Counted from the stretch's first letter, positions 1-8,359 are shown. The stretch: DNA of 39,216 nt from an uncultured Bacteroidales bacterium (GCA_902776955.1 CACYSG010000019.1:1-39216), one strand, 5' to 3'. Notes: a model not told the origin generated them from the sequence alone. A program made the numbers and translations.

Positions 1-60
1 AAAGGGAAAATTTCCCTTTAAAACCCTTTAGATGACTGGATATCAGCTATTAGCAGATTT
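1..60. repeat. Partial copy of a diverged intergenic repeat
   Basis: The window opens with AAAGGGAAAATTTCCC, then ACCCTTTA and a TATCAGCTATTAGC segment. The same order (small GGGA/TCCC hairpin, ACCCT, TGAT-ATCA segment) recurs at about 361-400 and 845-890. The copy is cut by the window edge. Confidence 0.5.
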
Positions 61-284
61 CAAAATAGGAATTTTGGTGATTTTTCTAAAAACTTGCTTA
101 TAATTCCGTCTGCTAACTTGCTGATATAGGAGTTTTTGAGGGCTCCAAATTTCTGCACCTTTCTGCAACATCTTGCCCAACAAATAAAGGCATCTCAGAG
201 TCATAGCGGAACCTCTATGGATGAGTCGAAACCGATACTTCGTGTCGAATTTGCTTACGCACGTCGGCCTCTGTACCGCCCATC

Positions 285-400
285 CTCCTGCATATAGCGC
301 TTTGACGAAGACACGATTTCGGAAGCGCTCCGTAGGGCGGATGGGGGGTACCAAGAGAGAGACCGGGACTACCGTCCCGTAACCCTGTAAATAGCTGATT
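285..400. repeat. Diverged intergenic repeat, copy 2
   Basis: It contains GCATATAGCGCTTT, then GCGCTCCGTAGGGC, GGGGGGTACC and AGAGAGAGAC, followed by a GGGAC-TACC-GTCCC hairpin, ACCCT and TGATTATCA. Every element has a counterpart in the same order at 766-895. The hairpin is kept while its stem bases differ between copies. Confidence 0.6.
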
Positions 401-612
401 ATCAGCCAAAATTTTCTTTGAATGCTTGACAACTCGAAAAATAACGTAAAAATCGTCTGAAATAATACAAGCTAACTCGTTGATATGAGTGTTTTTACGT
501 CACCCATAAAAATGGCGTTTTTTGGCACTTTTCGGCCTTTGCTGGGTCTCTGTACCATTTCGATGAGTTTGCATTTATGTTTTTGTAACAGACGCCTACA
601 AAATATACCGCC

Positions 613-646
613 GCGACCGCCGCCACTCCGGAGCGGCAGCGGTCGC
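613..646. other. GC-rich hairpin
   Basis: GCGACCGC at 613-620 pairs perfectly with GCGGTCGC at 639-646. An inner GCC/GGC pair (622-624 with 635-637) encloses a CTCCGGAG-containing loop. There is no T-tract and no adjacent gene, so its role is unknown. Confidence 0.5.
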
Positions 647-765
647 ATCGATATCATCGTTCGTTTGTAGCACTATAACATATATCATAATTCCAGGAAT
701 GGTATGGACGAAACCAATCGGTCGTTGGGATTCGTCCACGCATGTGAGCCGATTACCGTACATTC

Positions 766-895
766 GCCTTGCATATAGCGCTTTTTCATCAAGTGATTTT
801 CAGAAACGCTCCGCAGGGCAGTAGGGGGATCCTGAGAGAGAAACAAAGGGAAAAATTTCCCTTTTCAACCCTTTAATGATTGATAATCAAGTATT
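766..895. repeat. Diverged intergenic repeat, copy 3
   Basis: It matches the block at 285-400: GCATATAGCGCTTTT, then ACGCTCCGCAGGGC, TAGGGGGATCC and GAGAGAGAAAC, then AAAGGGAAAAATTTCCC, ACCCTTTAA and TGATAATCA. The stem here is GGGAA/TTCCC in place of GGGAC/GTCCC, a compensatory change. The spacing between the GCATATAGCGC motifs of the two copies is about 481 bp. Confidence 0.6.
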
Positions 896-1231
896 TGATT
901 ATTTCAATCCTTTACAAATCGTAATTTCGCGTAATTTTGTAAATGTCTTCGTTTGAACGACTCGAAAATTACACCTTATTTTTCGGTAAGGAGAGAGAAG
1001 GAGAGGGTTGAATTCTTGTCCGCTAAAGCGTGTTATGCCTTTTTAGTATCTCGTCGCCATCTATCGGGGAACAGCTCTCTGAAGACTTTACCATTCCATT
1101 ATCATGACATTGTTGTCATTGCTTTTCATCGTTTTGTTTTTATGACAACAGTATGACAACGGATTGGATTTTGGTTAAAATAAAAACTGCTTAATTCGCT
1201 GTTTTATAGCCAATTAAGCAGTTATAGGTTG

Positions 1232-1304
1232 TGGAGCATAGCGGACTCGAACCGCTTACCTCAACACTGCCAGTGTTGCGCTCTACCAGATGAGCTAATG
1301 CCCC
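1232..1304 (-). tRNA. tRNA-Ala(GGC)
   Basis: The reverse complement folds as a complete 73-nt cloverleaf. The acceptor stem is GGGGCAT/ATGCTCC with discriminator A, the D arm is GCTC-ATCTGGTA-GAGC, the anticodon stem CAACA/TGTTG encloses CTGGCAG (anticodon GGC, reading GCC for alanine), and the T arm is AGCGG-TTCGAGT-CCGCT. The CCA end is not encoded (CAA follows the discriminator), so it depends on the CCA-adding enzyme, which is itself encoded in this window. Confidence 0.95.
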
Positions 1305-1368
1305 GAGGATGCTGTTTTTGGGCCTTATTGCGCCCTGGAATGAGCAAAATGTAAAATAATTTGGTTGA

Positions 1369-1403
1369 TTTGGCACTGTTTTTGAAAAATAATTGTAATT
1401 TTG
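1369..1403 (+). promoter_or_regulatory. Candidate promoter for the coiled-coil/zapA genes
   Basis: TAATTTTG at 1396-1403 fits the Bacteroidetes -7 box. A TTTG at 1369-1372 could be the -33 box, although the 23-nt spacer is longer than the usual 19-21. The first start codon is at 1423. Confidence 0.5.
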
Positions 1404-1422
1404 CAACTGAATTTGGACAACT

Positions 1423-1719
1423 ATGCAACCGATGGAACTGAACGATAAGCTGCAGAACTTGTCCCGCAAGGTGGAAATCTTGAGGGAGCGGCATGTCGCG
1501 CTCGGGAAAGAGAATTCCGAGTTGAAAAGGACCGTCGAACGACAGGAACTGGAAATCGCAAAGCTGGAAAAGGAATTGAAACAGCTGCGCATCGATAATG
1601 AGTTCCTCAAGGTGGCTCACTCGGTGCCCCGGGACAGGGACACCATTGCACGCTACAAGCAGCAGGTTGCCAAGATGGTGCGGGACATTGACCGATGCAT
1701 CAAACAATTGAACGCTTGA
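1423..1719 (+). CDS. Small coiled-coil protein upstream of ZapA
   Basis: A 98-residue protein with no signal peptide. Residues about 4-65 are a near-continuous heptad-rich, charged helix (many Leu, Glu, Lys and Arg), expected to form a parallel coiled coil; a short basic helix follows. I do not recognise a named enzyme family. It begins just downstream of a -7-like box and ends 17 nt before the zapA start, so the two are probably co-transcribed. By position and build it could be a ZapB-like partner that works with ZapA at the division ring, but that is inference from context; the sequence shows only the coiled coil. Confidence 0.75.
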   Translation: MQPMELNDKLQNLSRKVEILRERHVALGKENSELKRTVERQELEIAKLEKELKQLRIDNEFLKVAHSVPRDRDTIARYKQQVAKMVRDIDRCIKQLNA

Positions 1720-1736
1720 CACGACTCGATACCGTT

Positions 1737-2033
1737 ATGGCCGACAATAATAAAGAGAAAATATGGATACAACTCGCCGATGCGGAAAAACCGATTGCTC
1801 TGAGCATCAATCCTGAGGAAGAGGAGAATTACCGCAAAGCCGAGGAACTTGTCAACACGCTCTGGCGCAAATGGATGAACCGCTTTAACGGGAAGTCCGA
1901 AGACGTGCTTGGCAGGGTTGCTTTCCAGTTCGCTCGCCTCTATCTTGAGGCTTATGGTGAAAACCGCCAGGTCAATGAGTTCCTGACTGATTTGGACAAA
2001 CAGCTCGATGCCATTATTGGTGACGAGAAGTGA
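1737..2033 (+). CDS. zapA: Cell division protein ZapA
   Basis: A 98-residue cytoplasmic protein of ZapA type. The N-terminal half carries the short beta segment typical of the family (KIWIQLADAEKPIALSI), followed by a long helix that includes the conserved stretch around FARLYLEAYGENRQ and ends in a Leu/Asp-rich coiled coil. ZapA binds FtsZ and bundles its filaments at the Z ring. I chose the ATG at 1737 over the in-frame ATG at 1695 because the earlier one lies inside the preceding gene and adds residues foreign to the family. The 219-nt gap before rny probably holds an RNA gene. Confidence 0.85.
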   Translation: MADNNKEKIWIQLADAEKPIALSINPEEEENYRKAEELVNTLWRKWMNRFNGKSEDVLGRVAFQFARLYLEAYGENRQVNEFLTDLDKQLDAIIGDEK

Positions 2034-2044
2034 CATGATTGTGC

Positions 2045-2235
2045 CTCGTTCTGTCTGACCGCTGGATAAGGCGACAGACTCGATCCACTTGATTTTTAGG
2101 CGCACAGCCCATCAAGGCCGGCACTGACATAGAAGATAATTAGGTTCCTGCACCACTTTAGGAAAGATGATACATGATGCTGAAAATCAGCATCCAATGT
2201 CGTCTTGCAATCCGAAAAGTGGCGCGTTTTGTTTA
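2045..2235 (+). ncRNA. ssrS: Candidate 6S RNA (ssrS) between zapA and rny
   Basis: The gap between zapA and RNase Y contains several inverted repeats. GTCTG...CAGAC with an inner CGC/GCG lies near 2055-2085. A perfect GATGCTG-AAAAT-CAGCATC hairpin lies at 2176-2194 and can be extended by CAT/ATG across a 2-nt bulge. A gene for 6S RNA, the RNA that sequesters housekeeping RNA polymerase, often follows zapA in other bacteria. I did not reconstruct the full closing stem and central bubble, so the limits and the identity are tentative. Confidence 0.42.
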
Positions 2236-2252
2236 ATATTTTATATAAAGTA

Positions 2253-3794
2253 ATGAATATAGTTATAATTGTAATTGTAGCCATCCTGGCGATGGCGATT
2301 GGATGTGGATTGGCGTTGTACTTTTCACGCAAGAATGCCAAGTCACAAGCCAACGAGATTATTGAGAAAGCCCGCCTTGAAGCCGAGGTGCTCAAGAATA
2401 ACGAGGTGATGAAGGGTAAGGAGGCCGGAATGTCTATCAAGAGCGCTGCCGAGAAAGAGGCTAACGCACGATTGTCAAAGGTTCAGACCAGCGAGGCTAA
2501 GCTCAAACAGCGCGAGATGACCCTCAACCAGCAGCAGGGCGAACTCAAGCGCCGCAGTAACGAGGTTGAGAACCTCAAGGTGAATGTGGACAACCAGATG
2601 GCCATGCTCGACCAGCGCAAGGCCGAAGTGGACAAGATGGAGAAGAGCGTGCGCGACACCCTCGAGCACGTCAGCGGACTGTCTGCCGAGGAAGCCAAGG
2701 AAAAGCTCATCGAGTCGCTCAAGGACGAGGCTAAGACCAATGCGGCCAGCTACATCAACGATATCATGGATGATGCTAAGATGACGGCCAACAAGGAGGC
2801 CAAACGCATCATCATCGAGACCATCCAGCGCGTAGCCACCGAGACCGCTATCGAGAATGCGGTAACGGTGTTCCATATCGACAATGACGAGATCAAGGGA
2901 CGCATCATCGGTCGCGAGGGCCGCAACATCCGCGCCCTCGAGGCAGCCACGGGTGTTGAAATCGTGGTTGACGACACGCCCGAAGCTATCGTCCTGTCGG
3001 GCTTCGACCCCGTGCGTCGTGAAATCGCACGCTTGGCTCTCCATCAGCTGGTGAGCGACGGACGCATCCACCCCGCACGCATCGAGGAAGTGGTTGCCAA
3101 GGTGCGCCGCCAGGTCGAGGAGGAGGTCATCGAGACTGGTAAGCGTACGGCTATCGACATGGGTATCCATGGCCTGCATCCCGAACTCATCCGCCTCATC
3201 GGTAAGATGAAATATCGTTCCAGCTATGGACAGAACCTGCTGCAGCACTCGCGCGAAACCGCCAACCTGTGCGCTATCATGGCTAGCGAGCTGGGCTTGA
3301 ACCCCAAGAAGGCACGCCGTGCAGGTCTGTTGCATGATATCGGCAAGGTGCCCGACGACGAGCCCGAACTGCCGCACGCTCAACTGGGTATGAAGCTGGC
3401 CGAGAAATACAAGGAGAAAGCCGACATCTGCAACGCTATCGGTGCTCACCACGACGAGGAGGAGGCCACAAGCCTCTATGCTCCGATTGTTCAAGTGTGT
3501 GACGCCATCAGCGGTGCACGTCCCGGTGCACGCCGCGAGATTGTTGAGGCTTACATCAAGCGCCTCAATGACCTTGAGCACTTGGCTTTGTCCTATCCCG
3601 GTGTGGTGAAGACCTACGCTATCCAGGCAGGACGCGAGCTGCGCGTGATTGTCGGTGCCGACAAGATCAGTGATGAGGAGACCGAGAAACTCTCAAACGA
3701 GATCGCTCAGAAGATTCAGGACGAGATGACCTATCCCGGACAGGTGCGCATCACCGTCATCCGCGAGACGCGTGCCGTGAGCTACGCCAAATAA
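2253..3794 (+). CDS. rny: Ribonuclease Y
   Basis: A 513-residue endoribonuclease that starts mRNA decay from the membrane. Residues about 2-24 form a single N-terminal membrane anchor; about 30-190 are a long charged coiled coil; about 205-265 are a KH RNA-binding domain with [10 protein letters not shown]; about 325-425 are the HD domain with the metal-binding LLHDIGK. The length is normal for the family. I set the start at the ATG at 2253, directly before the anchor; the upstream in-frame ATG at 2205 would add 16 residues encoded by the RNA-like leader. The next gene encodes a RicT-like protein only a few bases downstream, matching the known link between RNase Y and RicT. Confidence 0.93.
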   Translation: MNIVIIVIVAILAMAIGCGLALYFSRKNAKSQANEIIEKARLEAEVLKNNEVMKGKEAGMSIKSAAEKEANARLSKVQTSEAKLKQREMTLNQQQGELKRRSNEVENLKVNVDNQMAMLDQRKAEVDKMEKSVRDTLEHVSGLSAEEAKEKLIESLKDEAKTNAASYINDIMDDAKMTANKEAKRIIIETIQRVATETAIENAVTVFHIDNDEIKGRIIGREGRNIRALEAATGVEIVVDDTPEAIVLSGFDPVRREIARLALHQLVSDGRIHPARIEEVVAKVRRQVEEEVIETGKRTAIDMGIHGLHPELIRLIGKMKYRSSYGQNLLQHSRETANLCAIMASELGLNPKKARRAGLLHDIGKVPDDEPELPHAQLGMKLAEKYKEKADICNAIGAHHDEEEATSLYAPIVQVCDAISGARPGARREIVEAYIKRLNDLEHLALSYPGVVKTYAIQAGRELRVIVGADKISDEETEKLSNEIAQKIQDEMTYPGQVRITVIRETRAVSYAK

Positions 3795-3809
3795 AGTGTG
3801 AGCGCCGCA

Positions 3810-5240
3810 ATGGACGAGAACAAGAACTCTCAAGTGAACTTGCCCGAAACCACCGACTCCTGCGTGAAATGTGACGCGGGGGCGTGCAGCGGGGGATGCT
3901 GCGACGGGGACGTGGGGCGTTGTAACCTCACCAGCACCAACTGGCTTGAAGATGTGCCCGAGAATGACTTCGAAATTGTCGAGGTGCTCTTCAAGAACAC
4001 GCGCCGTGGCTTCTACCGCAACAGCACACACATCCCGCTCAAGAGGGGTGACTGGGTGGCCGTTGAAGCCAATCCGGGCCATGACATCGGCCGTGTAGGG
4101 CTTACCGGACGACTGGTCAAGAACCAGATGAAGCGGGTCAACCTGCGCAAGGACGCCGAGATACTGCGCGTCTTCCGCAAGGCCAAGCCCGCCGACATGG
4201 AACGCTACGAGCAGGCCAAAGCGCGCGAGGAGGATACGATGATCCGCTCGCGCAAGATAGCCGTGGACCTGGGCTTGAAAATGAAAATCGGCGACGTCGA
4301 GTATCAGGGCGACGGCAACAAGGCGATTTTCTACTATATTGCCGACGAGCGAGTTGATTTCCGTCAACTCATCAAGGTACTGGCCGATGTCTTCAAGATC
4401 CGTGTCGAGATGAAGCAGATCGGCGCCCGTCAAGAGGCGGGACGCATCGGCGGCATCGGACCCTGTGGCAGACCTCTGTGTTGCGCTACATGGATGTCGA
4501 GTTTCGTGTCTGTGGCCACGAGTGCCGCACGATTCCAGGACATCTCCCTCAATCCGCAGAACCTTGCCGGACAATGTGCCAAGTTGAAGTGTTGTATCAA
4601 CTTCGAGGTAAATACCTATGTCGAGGCCGTTCGACAGCTGCCGGCCAAGGACGTGCACCTCGAAACCAAGGATAACACTTATTACTACTTCAAGGCCGAC
4701 GCCCTCAAGCGCGAGGTGACCTATTCCACCGAGCGCAACGCGCCTGTCAATACCGTCATACTGACTGCCGCCGAGGCTTTTGAGATTATCGCGTTGAACA
4801 AGAATGGCATTAAACCCGATAGCCTCAAGCCCGATGACAACGGCAAGAAGGGCTCTTCTCCCTTTGGCGACTTGTTGAATCAGGATGCCATTAACAGGTT
4901 CGACAAGAAGAAAAAGAAAAAGAAGAAAAAATCGGGAGGTGAGAAATCTGCCGATAATGTGCCCAACAGCAAGGGCGGTGACAAGCCTGGCAAAGGCGAC
5001 AAGCCCAATAATAAGCCCAAACAGTCCGAGGGCGGTGAAGGCGGCAAGGGTAGGCAGGACCGCAAGCAACGTCCGCCCAAGCCCAAACGCCCGCAGCAGG
5101 CCGATCAACCCTCGCATGGTGAGAACGGGCAGCGTCAACCGCGTCCGCTCAAGACGTTCCGACCCAGGCAGCCCAAGGATGCCAATGCTTCTCAAAACGG
5201 TAATGTGCAGGGCGAGAAAGGAAACGGCGCTGGCGATTGA
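3810..5240 (+). CDS. ricT: PSP1-domain protein, RicT/YaaT-like
   Basis: About 476 residues. The PSP1 core (about residues 50-310) carries the family signatures GPCGRPLCCATW and LKCCINFE. A Cys cluster near the N terminus (CVKC...CSGGCC) adds more possible metal ligands. In Bacillus subtilis the relative RicT belongs to an iron-sulfur-containing complex that adjusts RNase Y activity. The C-terminal 120 residues are low-complexity: a run of lysines, then Gly/Lys/Pro/Gln-rich sequence, likely disordered and able to touch RNA. Start taken as the ATG at 3810; a GTG at 3798 is possible. It lies 15 nt after rny and 25 nt before gldH, clearly one operon. Confidence 0.88.
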   Translation: MDENKNSQVNLPETTDSCVKCDAGACSGGCCDGDVGRCNLTSTNWLEDVPENDFEIVEVLFKNTRRGFYRNSTHIPLKRGDWVAVEANPGHDIGRVGLTGRLVKNQMKRVNLRKDAEILRVFRKAKPADMERYEQAKAREEDTMIRSRKIAVDLGLKMKIGDVEYQGDGNKAIFYYIADERVDFRQLIKVLADVFKIRVEMKQIGARQEAGRIGGIGPCGRPLCCATWMSSFVSVATSAARFQDISLNPQNLAGQCAKLKCCINFEVNTYVEAVRQLPAKDVHLETKDNTYYYFKADALKREVTYSTERNAPVNTVILTAAEAFEIIALNKNGIKPDSLKPDDNGKKGSSPFGDLLNQDAINRFDKKKKKKKKKSGGEKSADNVPNSKGGDKPGKGDKPNNKPKQSEGGEGGKGRQDRKQRPPKPKRPQQADQPSHGENGQRQPRPLKTFRPRQPKDANASQNGNVQGEKGNGAGD

Positions 5241-5265
5241 CCGCTCCCATCGGACGAATCAACGC

Positions 5266-5736
5266 ATGACGGTGGTGATGACTTGGGTAATCGCCACCGC
5301 TGTCATGCTCATGATGGCTGCTTGTGACCATCGTCCGGTTCTGTCTCAATCTCATTTTGTGCACATCTCCAATGATGGCTGGCTGAGTTCGGCGCCCGTT
5401 TCTTTCAAGCCGGAATATGCCGACTCCAATGCCATCTATAGCCTCGCTCTTGCCTACAGGCACACCAACAGTTACGCCTATAGCAATCTCTCGCTCGTCG
5501 TTGACGTGATCGACGCCGACTCGATAGTGAACCGGCGGCAGATGGATATCACATTGGCCGATGAGTATGGCAATTGGCGTGGGGGCGGATTCGGTGCGCT
5601 GTATCAGGACACGGTGATGATAGCCCATGCCGTTGAACCCGATGATGCGCTCACCGTGGTCGTCTGGCAGACGATGCAGGGATGTGACACGCTCATGGGA
5701 TTGACCGATATAGGACTGATAGTCAAGAAGCTTTGA
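5266..5736 (+). CDS. gldH: GldH-like lipoprotein
   Basis: About 156 residues with a lipoprotein signal peptide: a hydrophobic segment ending in LMMAAC, with the lipidated Cys near residue 20. The mature part is a small beta-rich domain. Position directly after a PSP1/RicT-like gene is the usual place of gldH in Bacteroidetes, and the size fits. GldH is needed for gliding motility in Flavobacterium; in non-gliding Bacteroidales its role is unclear, perhaps tied to the type IX secretion machinery. The start at 5266 is 25 nt after ricT; ATG 5278 in the same frame is an alternative. Residue-level similarity could not be checked by search. Confidence 0.7.
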   Translation: MTVVMTWVIATAVMLMMAACDHRPVLSQSHFVHISNDGWLSSAPVSFKPEYADSNAIYSLALAYRHTNSYAYSNLSLVVDVIDADSIVNRRQMDITLADEYGNWRGGGFGALYQDTVMIAHAVEPDDALTVVVWQTMQGCDTLMGLTDIGLIVKKL

Positions 5737-5764
5737 GGCCCTAGTGAAGTGAGTCGTAAAAAGA

Positions 5765-5796
5765 TTTGGTCAGTTCGTTAAAATTACCTAATTTTG
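5765..5796 (+). promoter_or_regulatory. Promoter of the GtrA-like gene
   Basis: TTTGG at 5765-5769 and TAATTTTG at 5789-5796 match the Bacteroidetes -33/-7 consensus with a 20-nt spacer. The start codon at 5817 lies 20 nt downstream. This promoter supports the later start for the gene. Confidence 0.8.
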
Positions 5797-5816
5797 CACG
5801 GTTAAAAACTGTTATC

Positions 5817-6293
5817 ATGAAGATTGACAAAGACGAAGCAAGACAAACGGGCATTCAACTGCTCAAATATGCTGTGATTGGCGTGCTGAACACGCTCATC
5901 ACGCTTGTCGTCTTCTATGTGATGAATACCAAGATGGGTCTTTCCTATGGTATATCCAACGTTGTCGGATACATCTTCGGTGTCATCAATAGTTTCCTAT
6001 GGAACCGCAACTGGGTTTTCAAGACCAAGAACAACTTCCGCCGTGAATTGCTGCTGTTTGTTTGCGGTTTCTTGATTTGTCTGGCCCTGCAGCTCTGTGT
6101 TAGCTGGATTCTGCTCGAAGGCCTCGGCTGGAAGAATCTGCCTGATGACATTATCCCGTTCTTCCCGATGGAGAAGGCTGGCCAGAACATCGTTATGATT
6201 GTCGCTATGGTTGCCTACACCCTGGCCAACTACGTCTACAACCGCACGGTCACCTTCCGCGTTGACCCCAAGGGTGACAAACTCAAGTCATAA
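5817..6293 (+). CDS. GtrA-family membrane protein
   Basis: A 158-residue polytopic membrane protein with four predicted helices (about residues 14-35, 43-62, 77-98 and 120-141). Between helices 2 and 3 it carries the family's NSFLWNRNWVFK segment, and near the C terminus the matching NYVYNRTVTF. GtrA-like proteins are thought to help move lipid-linked sugars, such as undecaprenyl-phosphate glucose, across the inner membrane for surface glycan modification. No glycosyltransferase partner is adjacent, so the substrate is unknown. The ATG at 5817 is chosen because a good promoter ends at 5796. Confidence 0.85.
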   Translation: MKIDKDEARQTGIQLLKYAVIGVLNTLITLVVFYVMNTKMGLSYGISNVVGYIFGVINSFLWNRNWVFKTKNNFRRELLLFVCGFLICLALQLCVSWILLEGLGWKNLPDDIIPFFPMEKAGQNIVMIVAMVAYTLANYVYNRTVTFRVDPKGDKLKS

Positions 6294-6315
6294 CACATAA
6301 CATCACGACAAAACA

Positions 6316-6343
6316 AAAGCGCGCCTTCATCGAGGCGCGCTTT
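6316..6343. terminator. Bidirectional Rho-independent terminator
   Basis: AAAGCGCGCCT at 6316-6326 pairs perfectly with AGGCGCGCTTT at 6333-6343 around a 6-nt loop. It lies between the convergent GtrA-like and CCA/MGMT genes, with A-rich and T-rich flanks that serve both strands. Confidence 0.85.
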
Positions 6344-6352
6344 CTAATGCTA

Positions 6353-8275
6353 TCACTTGTGTTCTTTCTCTAGATTCAGCAGGAATTGCTTGATGTGAGG
6401 CCCTGAGGCGTAGCCCCCGAGGCTGCCGTCGGCGTTGATGACGCGGTGGCAGGGTACGATGATAGACACGGGATTGCAGTGGTTGGCTCCCGCAACGGCG
6501 CGTGAGGCCTTGGCGTTACCCATGCGGGTAGCTTGCTGGCCGTAGCTGATGGTTTCGCCGTAAGGTATCTTCTGCAGTTCCTCCCATGCTTTGAGTTGAT
6601 GTTCCGTGCCCTTGAGATACAGGGGAAGCGAGAACACCTGCCGTGTGCCGTCGAAGTATTCGCCGAGTTGCTTGACGCACTGCGAGAGTAGGGGAGTGAC
6701 GGCCTCAACGGGCTTCAACTTCAGTTTCTTGGCAATCTGGTCGAGTTCATCACCGCTCCAGCCCACATAAGCGATTCCTTGGGTGGTGCTTGCGATGGTC
6801 AGTACGCCAGCTGGCGTGTCCATCGTCGTGTAGCACAGTTCGTCCTTGTGTAGAGGCTCGATTTCCAATTCCTTGGCTTTGTCGAGCATCAGTTGATAAG
6901 CCGAAGCATAATCGTTGCTGATGATTCCGTCCAGGATGGCATCCTTGATGGCGTCCTTGATATATCCCACCGAGCGAGAGGGCGTGAGGCCGAAGGTAGT
7001 CATGATTTCCTCGCCGTCAACAGGAGGCTGGAAATTGCGTACTCGGTCCTTCTCCTCGATGTCCACGAGCTTGCGCTTCACCAGGTCAAAGTTTTCGCGG
7101 AACCGCTGCACCTTGTGCTGGTTCTTGCTGGTGATGTCGGCCTTACACAGGGTCATCAGGTCGTCGATGTCATCGCCTGCATCAAACAGCAACCGCCTGA
7201 CGGCGCTGTCGGTCACCTCGTCCTCGACAAGGGCGATGGGACGCATGTGCAACCCGACGAGTTTTTTCACATATTTCATGTGGTCGTTGAGCGGAAGGCG
7301 CATCTTGGCAAAGATCTTGGGAATCATCTTCTCGCCGATGAAATTGTGGTTGTGGAAAGTCCAACCCAGTTGAGGGTCCCATCGCTTGGTGCGGGCCTTG
7401 CCCACGTCATGAAGCAACGCGGCCCAGCGCAGCCACACGTCATCCGACGACTGCGCCACGTTGTCGAGCACCTGCAACGTGTGCATGAAATTATCCTTAT
7501 GGCCGCGGCCGTTGACGGTCTCGACGCCTTTCAGGGCGGCAAGTTCCGGGAAAATGAGCGGGAGCAGGTCACACTGGTCAAGCAGCATCCATCCTCGTGA
7601 AGGATTGGCGGAATGCATGATTTTCATCAGCTCCTCGGCAATGCGCTCGCGGGTGATGATGTTGATGCGCTTGGCGTTTCGACGGATGGCCTCAAACGTC
7701 TCGGGGTAGATGTCAAAGTCCAGCTGTGTGGCGAAGCGTATGGCGCGCATCATCCTCAACGGGTCGTCGCTGAAGGTGATGTCTGGGTCGAGTGGGGTGC
7801 GGATGATGCGGCGGCCCATGTCGCCGATGCCGTCAAACGGATCGAGCAATTCGCCATAGCGCTCCTTGTTCAGGCAGATGGCCATGGCGTTGATGGTGAA
7901 GTCGCGGCGGCGCTGGTCGTCATCCAGGGTCCCGTCCTCAACGATAGGGTTACGGCTCTCACGACGATAGGACTCGCGGCGCGCTCCCACAAACTCCAAT
8001 TCCCATTGACGGGTCTTGACCTGAGCGGTGCCGTAGGTGCGGAACACCGATAGGTGTGCGCGCTTGCCCAAGCGGGGCGCGACGGCTTTGGCCACCTGGA
8101 TGCCGCTGCCGACGGTAACGAAGTCCATGTCGTTGCTGGGGCGGTTCAGGAAGATGTCCCTGACATATCCGCCCACGACGTAACATTCGCGGCCCAGTTC
8201 ATCGGCTACGTTACCCACAAGTCGCATGATGGGCAAATTGATGTGCTCTGCGATTTTTTGACGGTTTAAATCCAT
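6353..8275 (-). CDS. CCA-adding tRNA nucleotidyltransferase fused to O6-alkylguanine-DNA alkyltransferase
   Basis: A 640-residue fusion. Residues about 20-480 are a class II CCA-adding/poly(A) polymerase-type enzyme: GGYVRD and DMDF (nucleotidyl-transfer site), DDQRRRDFTINAMA, DDPLRMMRAIRFA, then an HD domain with LLHDVGK near 288. It adds CCA to tRNA 3' ends. Residues about 485-640 form a complete MGMT domain, with PCHRV around Cys609 (the methyl-acceptor Cys), the GETISYGQ helix before it and GGYASG after it; this repairs O6-alkylguanine in DNA by suicide transfer. The frame is open across the joint. I set the start at 8275 because a -7 box lies just upstream; the ATG at 8344 would precede transcription. 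An internal Met485 could give free MGMT. Confidence 0.93.
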   Translation of the reverse strand: MDLNRQKIAEHINLPIMRLVGNVADELGRECYVVGGYVRDIFLNRPSNDMDFVTVGSGIQVAKAVAPRLGKRAHLSVFRTYGTAQVKTRQWELEFVGARRESYRRESRNPIVEDGTLDDDQRRRDFTINAMAICLNKERYGELLDPFDGIGDMGRRIIRTPLDPDITFSDDPLRMMRAIRFATQLDFDIYPETFEAIRRNAKRINIITRERIAEELMKIMHSANPSRGWMLLDQCDLLPLIFPELAALKGVETVNGRGHKDNFMHTLQVLDNVAQSSDDVWLRWAALLHDVGKARTKRWDPQLGWTFHNHNFIGEKMIPKIFAKMRLPLNDHMKYVKKLVGLHMRPIALVEDEVTDSAVRRLLFDAGDDIDDLMTLCKADITSKNQHKVQRFRENFDLVKRKLVDIEEKDRVRNFQPPVDGEEIMTTFGLTPSRSVGYIKDAIKDAILDGIISNDYASAYQLMLDKAKELEIEPLHKDELCYTTMDTPAGVLTIASTTQGIAYVGWSGDELDQIAKKLKLKPVEAVTPLLSQCVKQLGEYFDGTRQVFSLPLYLKGTEHQLKAWEELQKIPYGETISYGQQATRMGNAKASRAVAGANHCNPVSIIVPCHRVINADGSLGGYASGPHIKQFLLNLEKEHK

Positions 8276-8293
8276 TTTTTTGCTTTTAGGCTG

Positions 8294-8301
8294 CAAAAAT
8301 A
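8294..8301 (-). promoter_or_regulatory. -7 box of the CCA/MGMT gene
   Basis: CAAAAATA on the plus strand reads TATTTTTG on the minus strand, matching TAnnTTTG. It would place the transcript start about 13 nt before the ATG at 8275. No clear -33 box is visible. Confidence 0.5.
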
Positions 8302-8321
8302 CGGCTTTTTTTGCGCTTTTC

Positions 8322-8352
8322 TTGTGCATGTTGACAAAAAACATTAATTTTG
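8322..8352 (+). promoter_or_regulatory. Promoter of rho
   Basis: TTG at 8322-8324 and TAATTTTG at 8345-8352 are separated by 20 nt, a good Bacteroidetes promoter. It predicts a leader of about 260 nt before the rho start codon. Confidence 0.7.
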
Positions 8353-8359
8353 CAACGCA

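Larger units (their letters stand above)
1..1190. other. Long intergenic stretch without a convincing gene
   Basis: No open frame here looks coding: the frames are short, lack recognisable motifs and run through repeats and hairpins. The stretch holds related repeat blocks (listed separately), a GC-rich hairpin at 613-646 and AT-rich filler. The 129-codon minus-strand frame at 43-432 overlaps a repeat block and has no family resemblance I can see. The stretch may be a decayed mobile region or structured non-coding DNA beside the tRNA gene. Confidence 0.6.

Noticed and set aside
43-432. 129-codon open frame on the minus strand
   Set aside because: It overlaps a repeat block, has no recognisable domain or promoter, and its composition does not resemble the nearby genes.
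2475-3581. 368-codon open frame antisense to RNase Y
   Set aside because: Its residues are a mirror of the rny codons (Leu/Val/His/Asp-rich), with no motif; a shadow of a GC-rich gene.
3693-5195. 500-codon open frame antisense to the RicT-like gene
   Set aside because: Same reason: a long shadow opposite a strongly supported gene.
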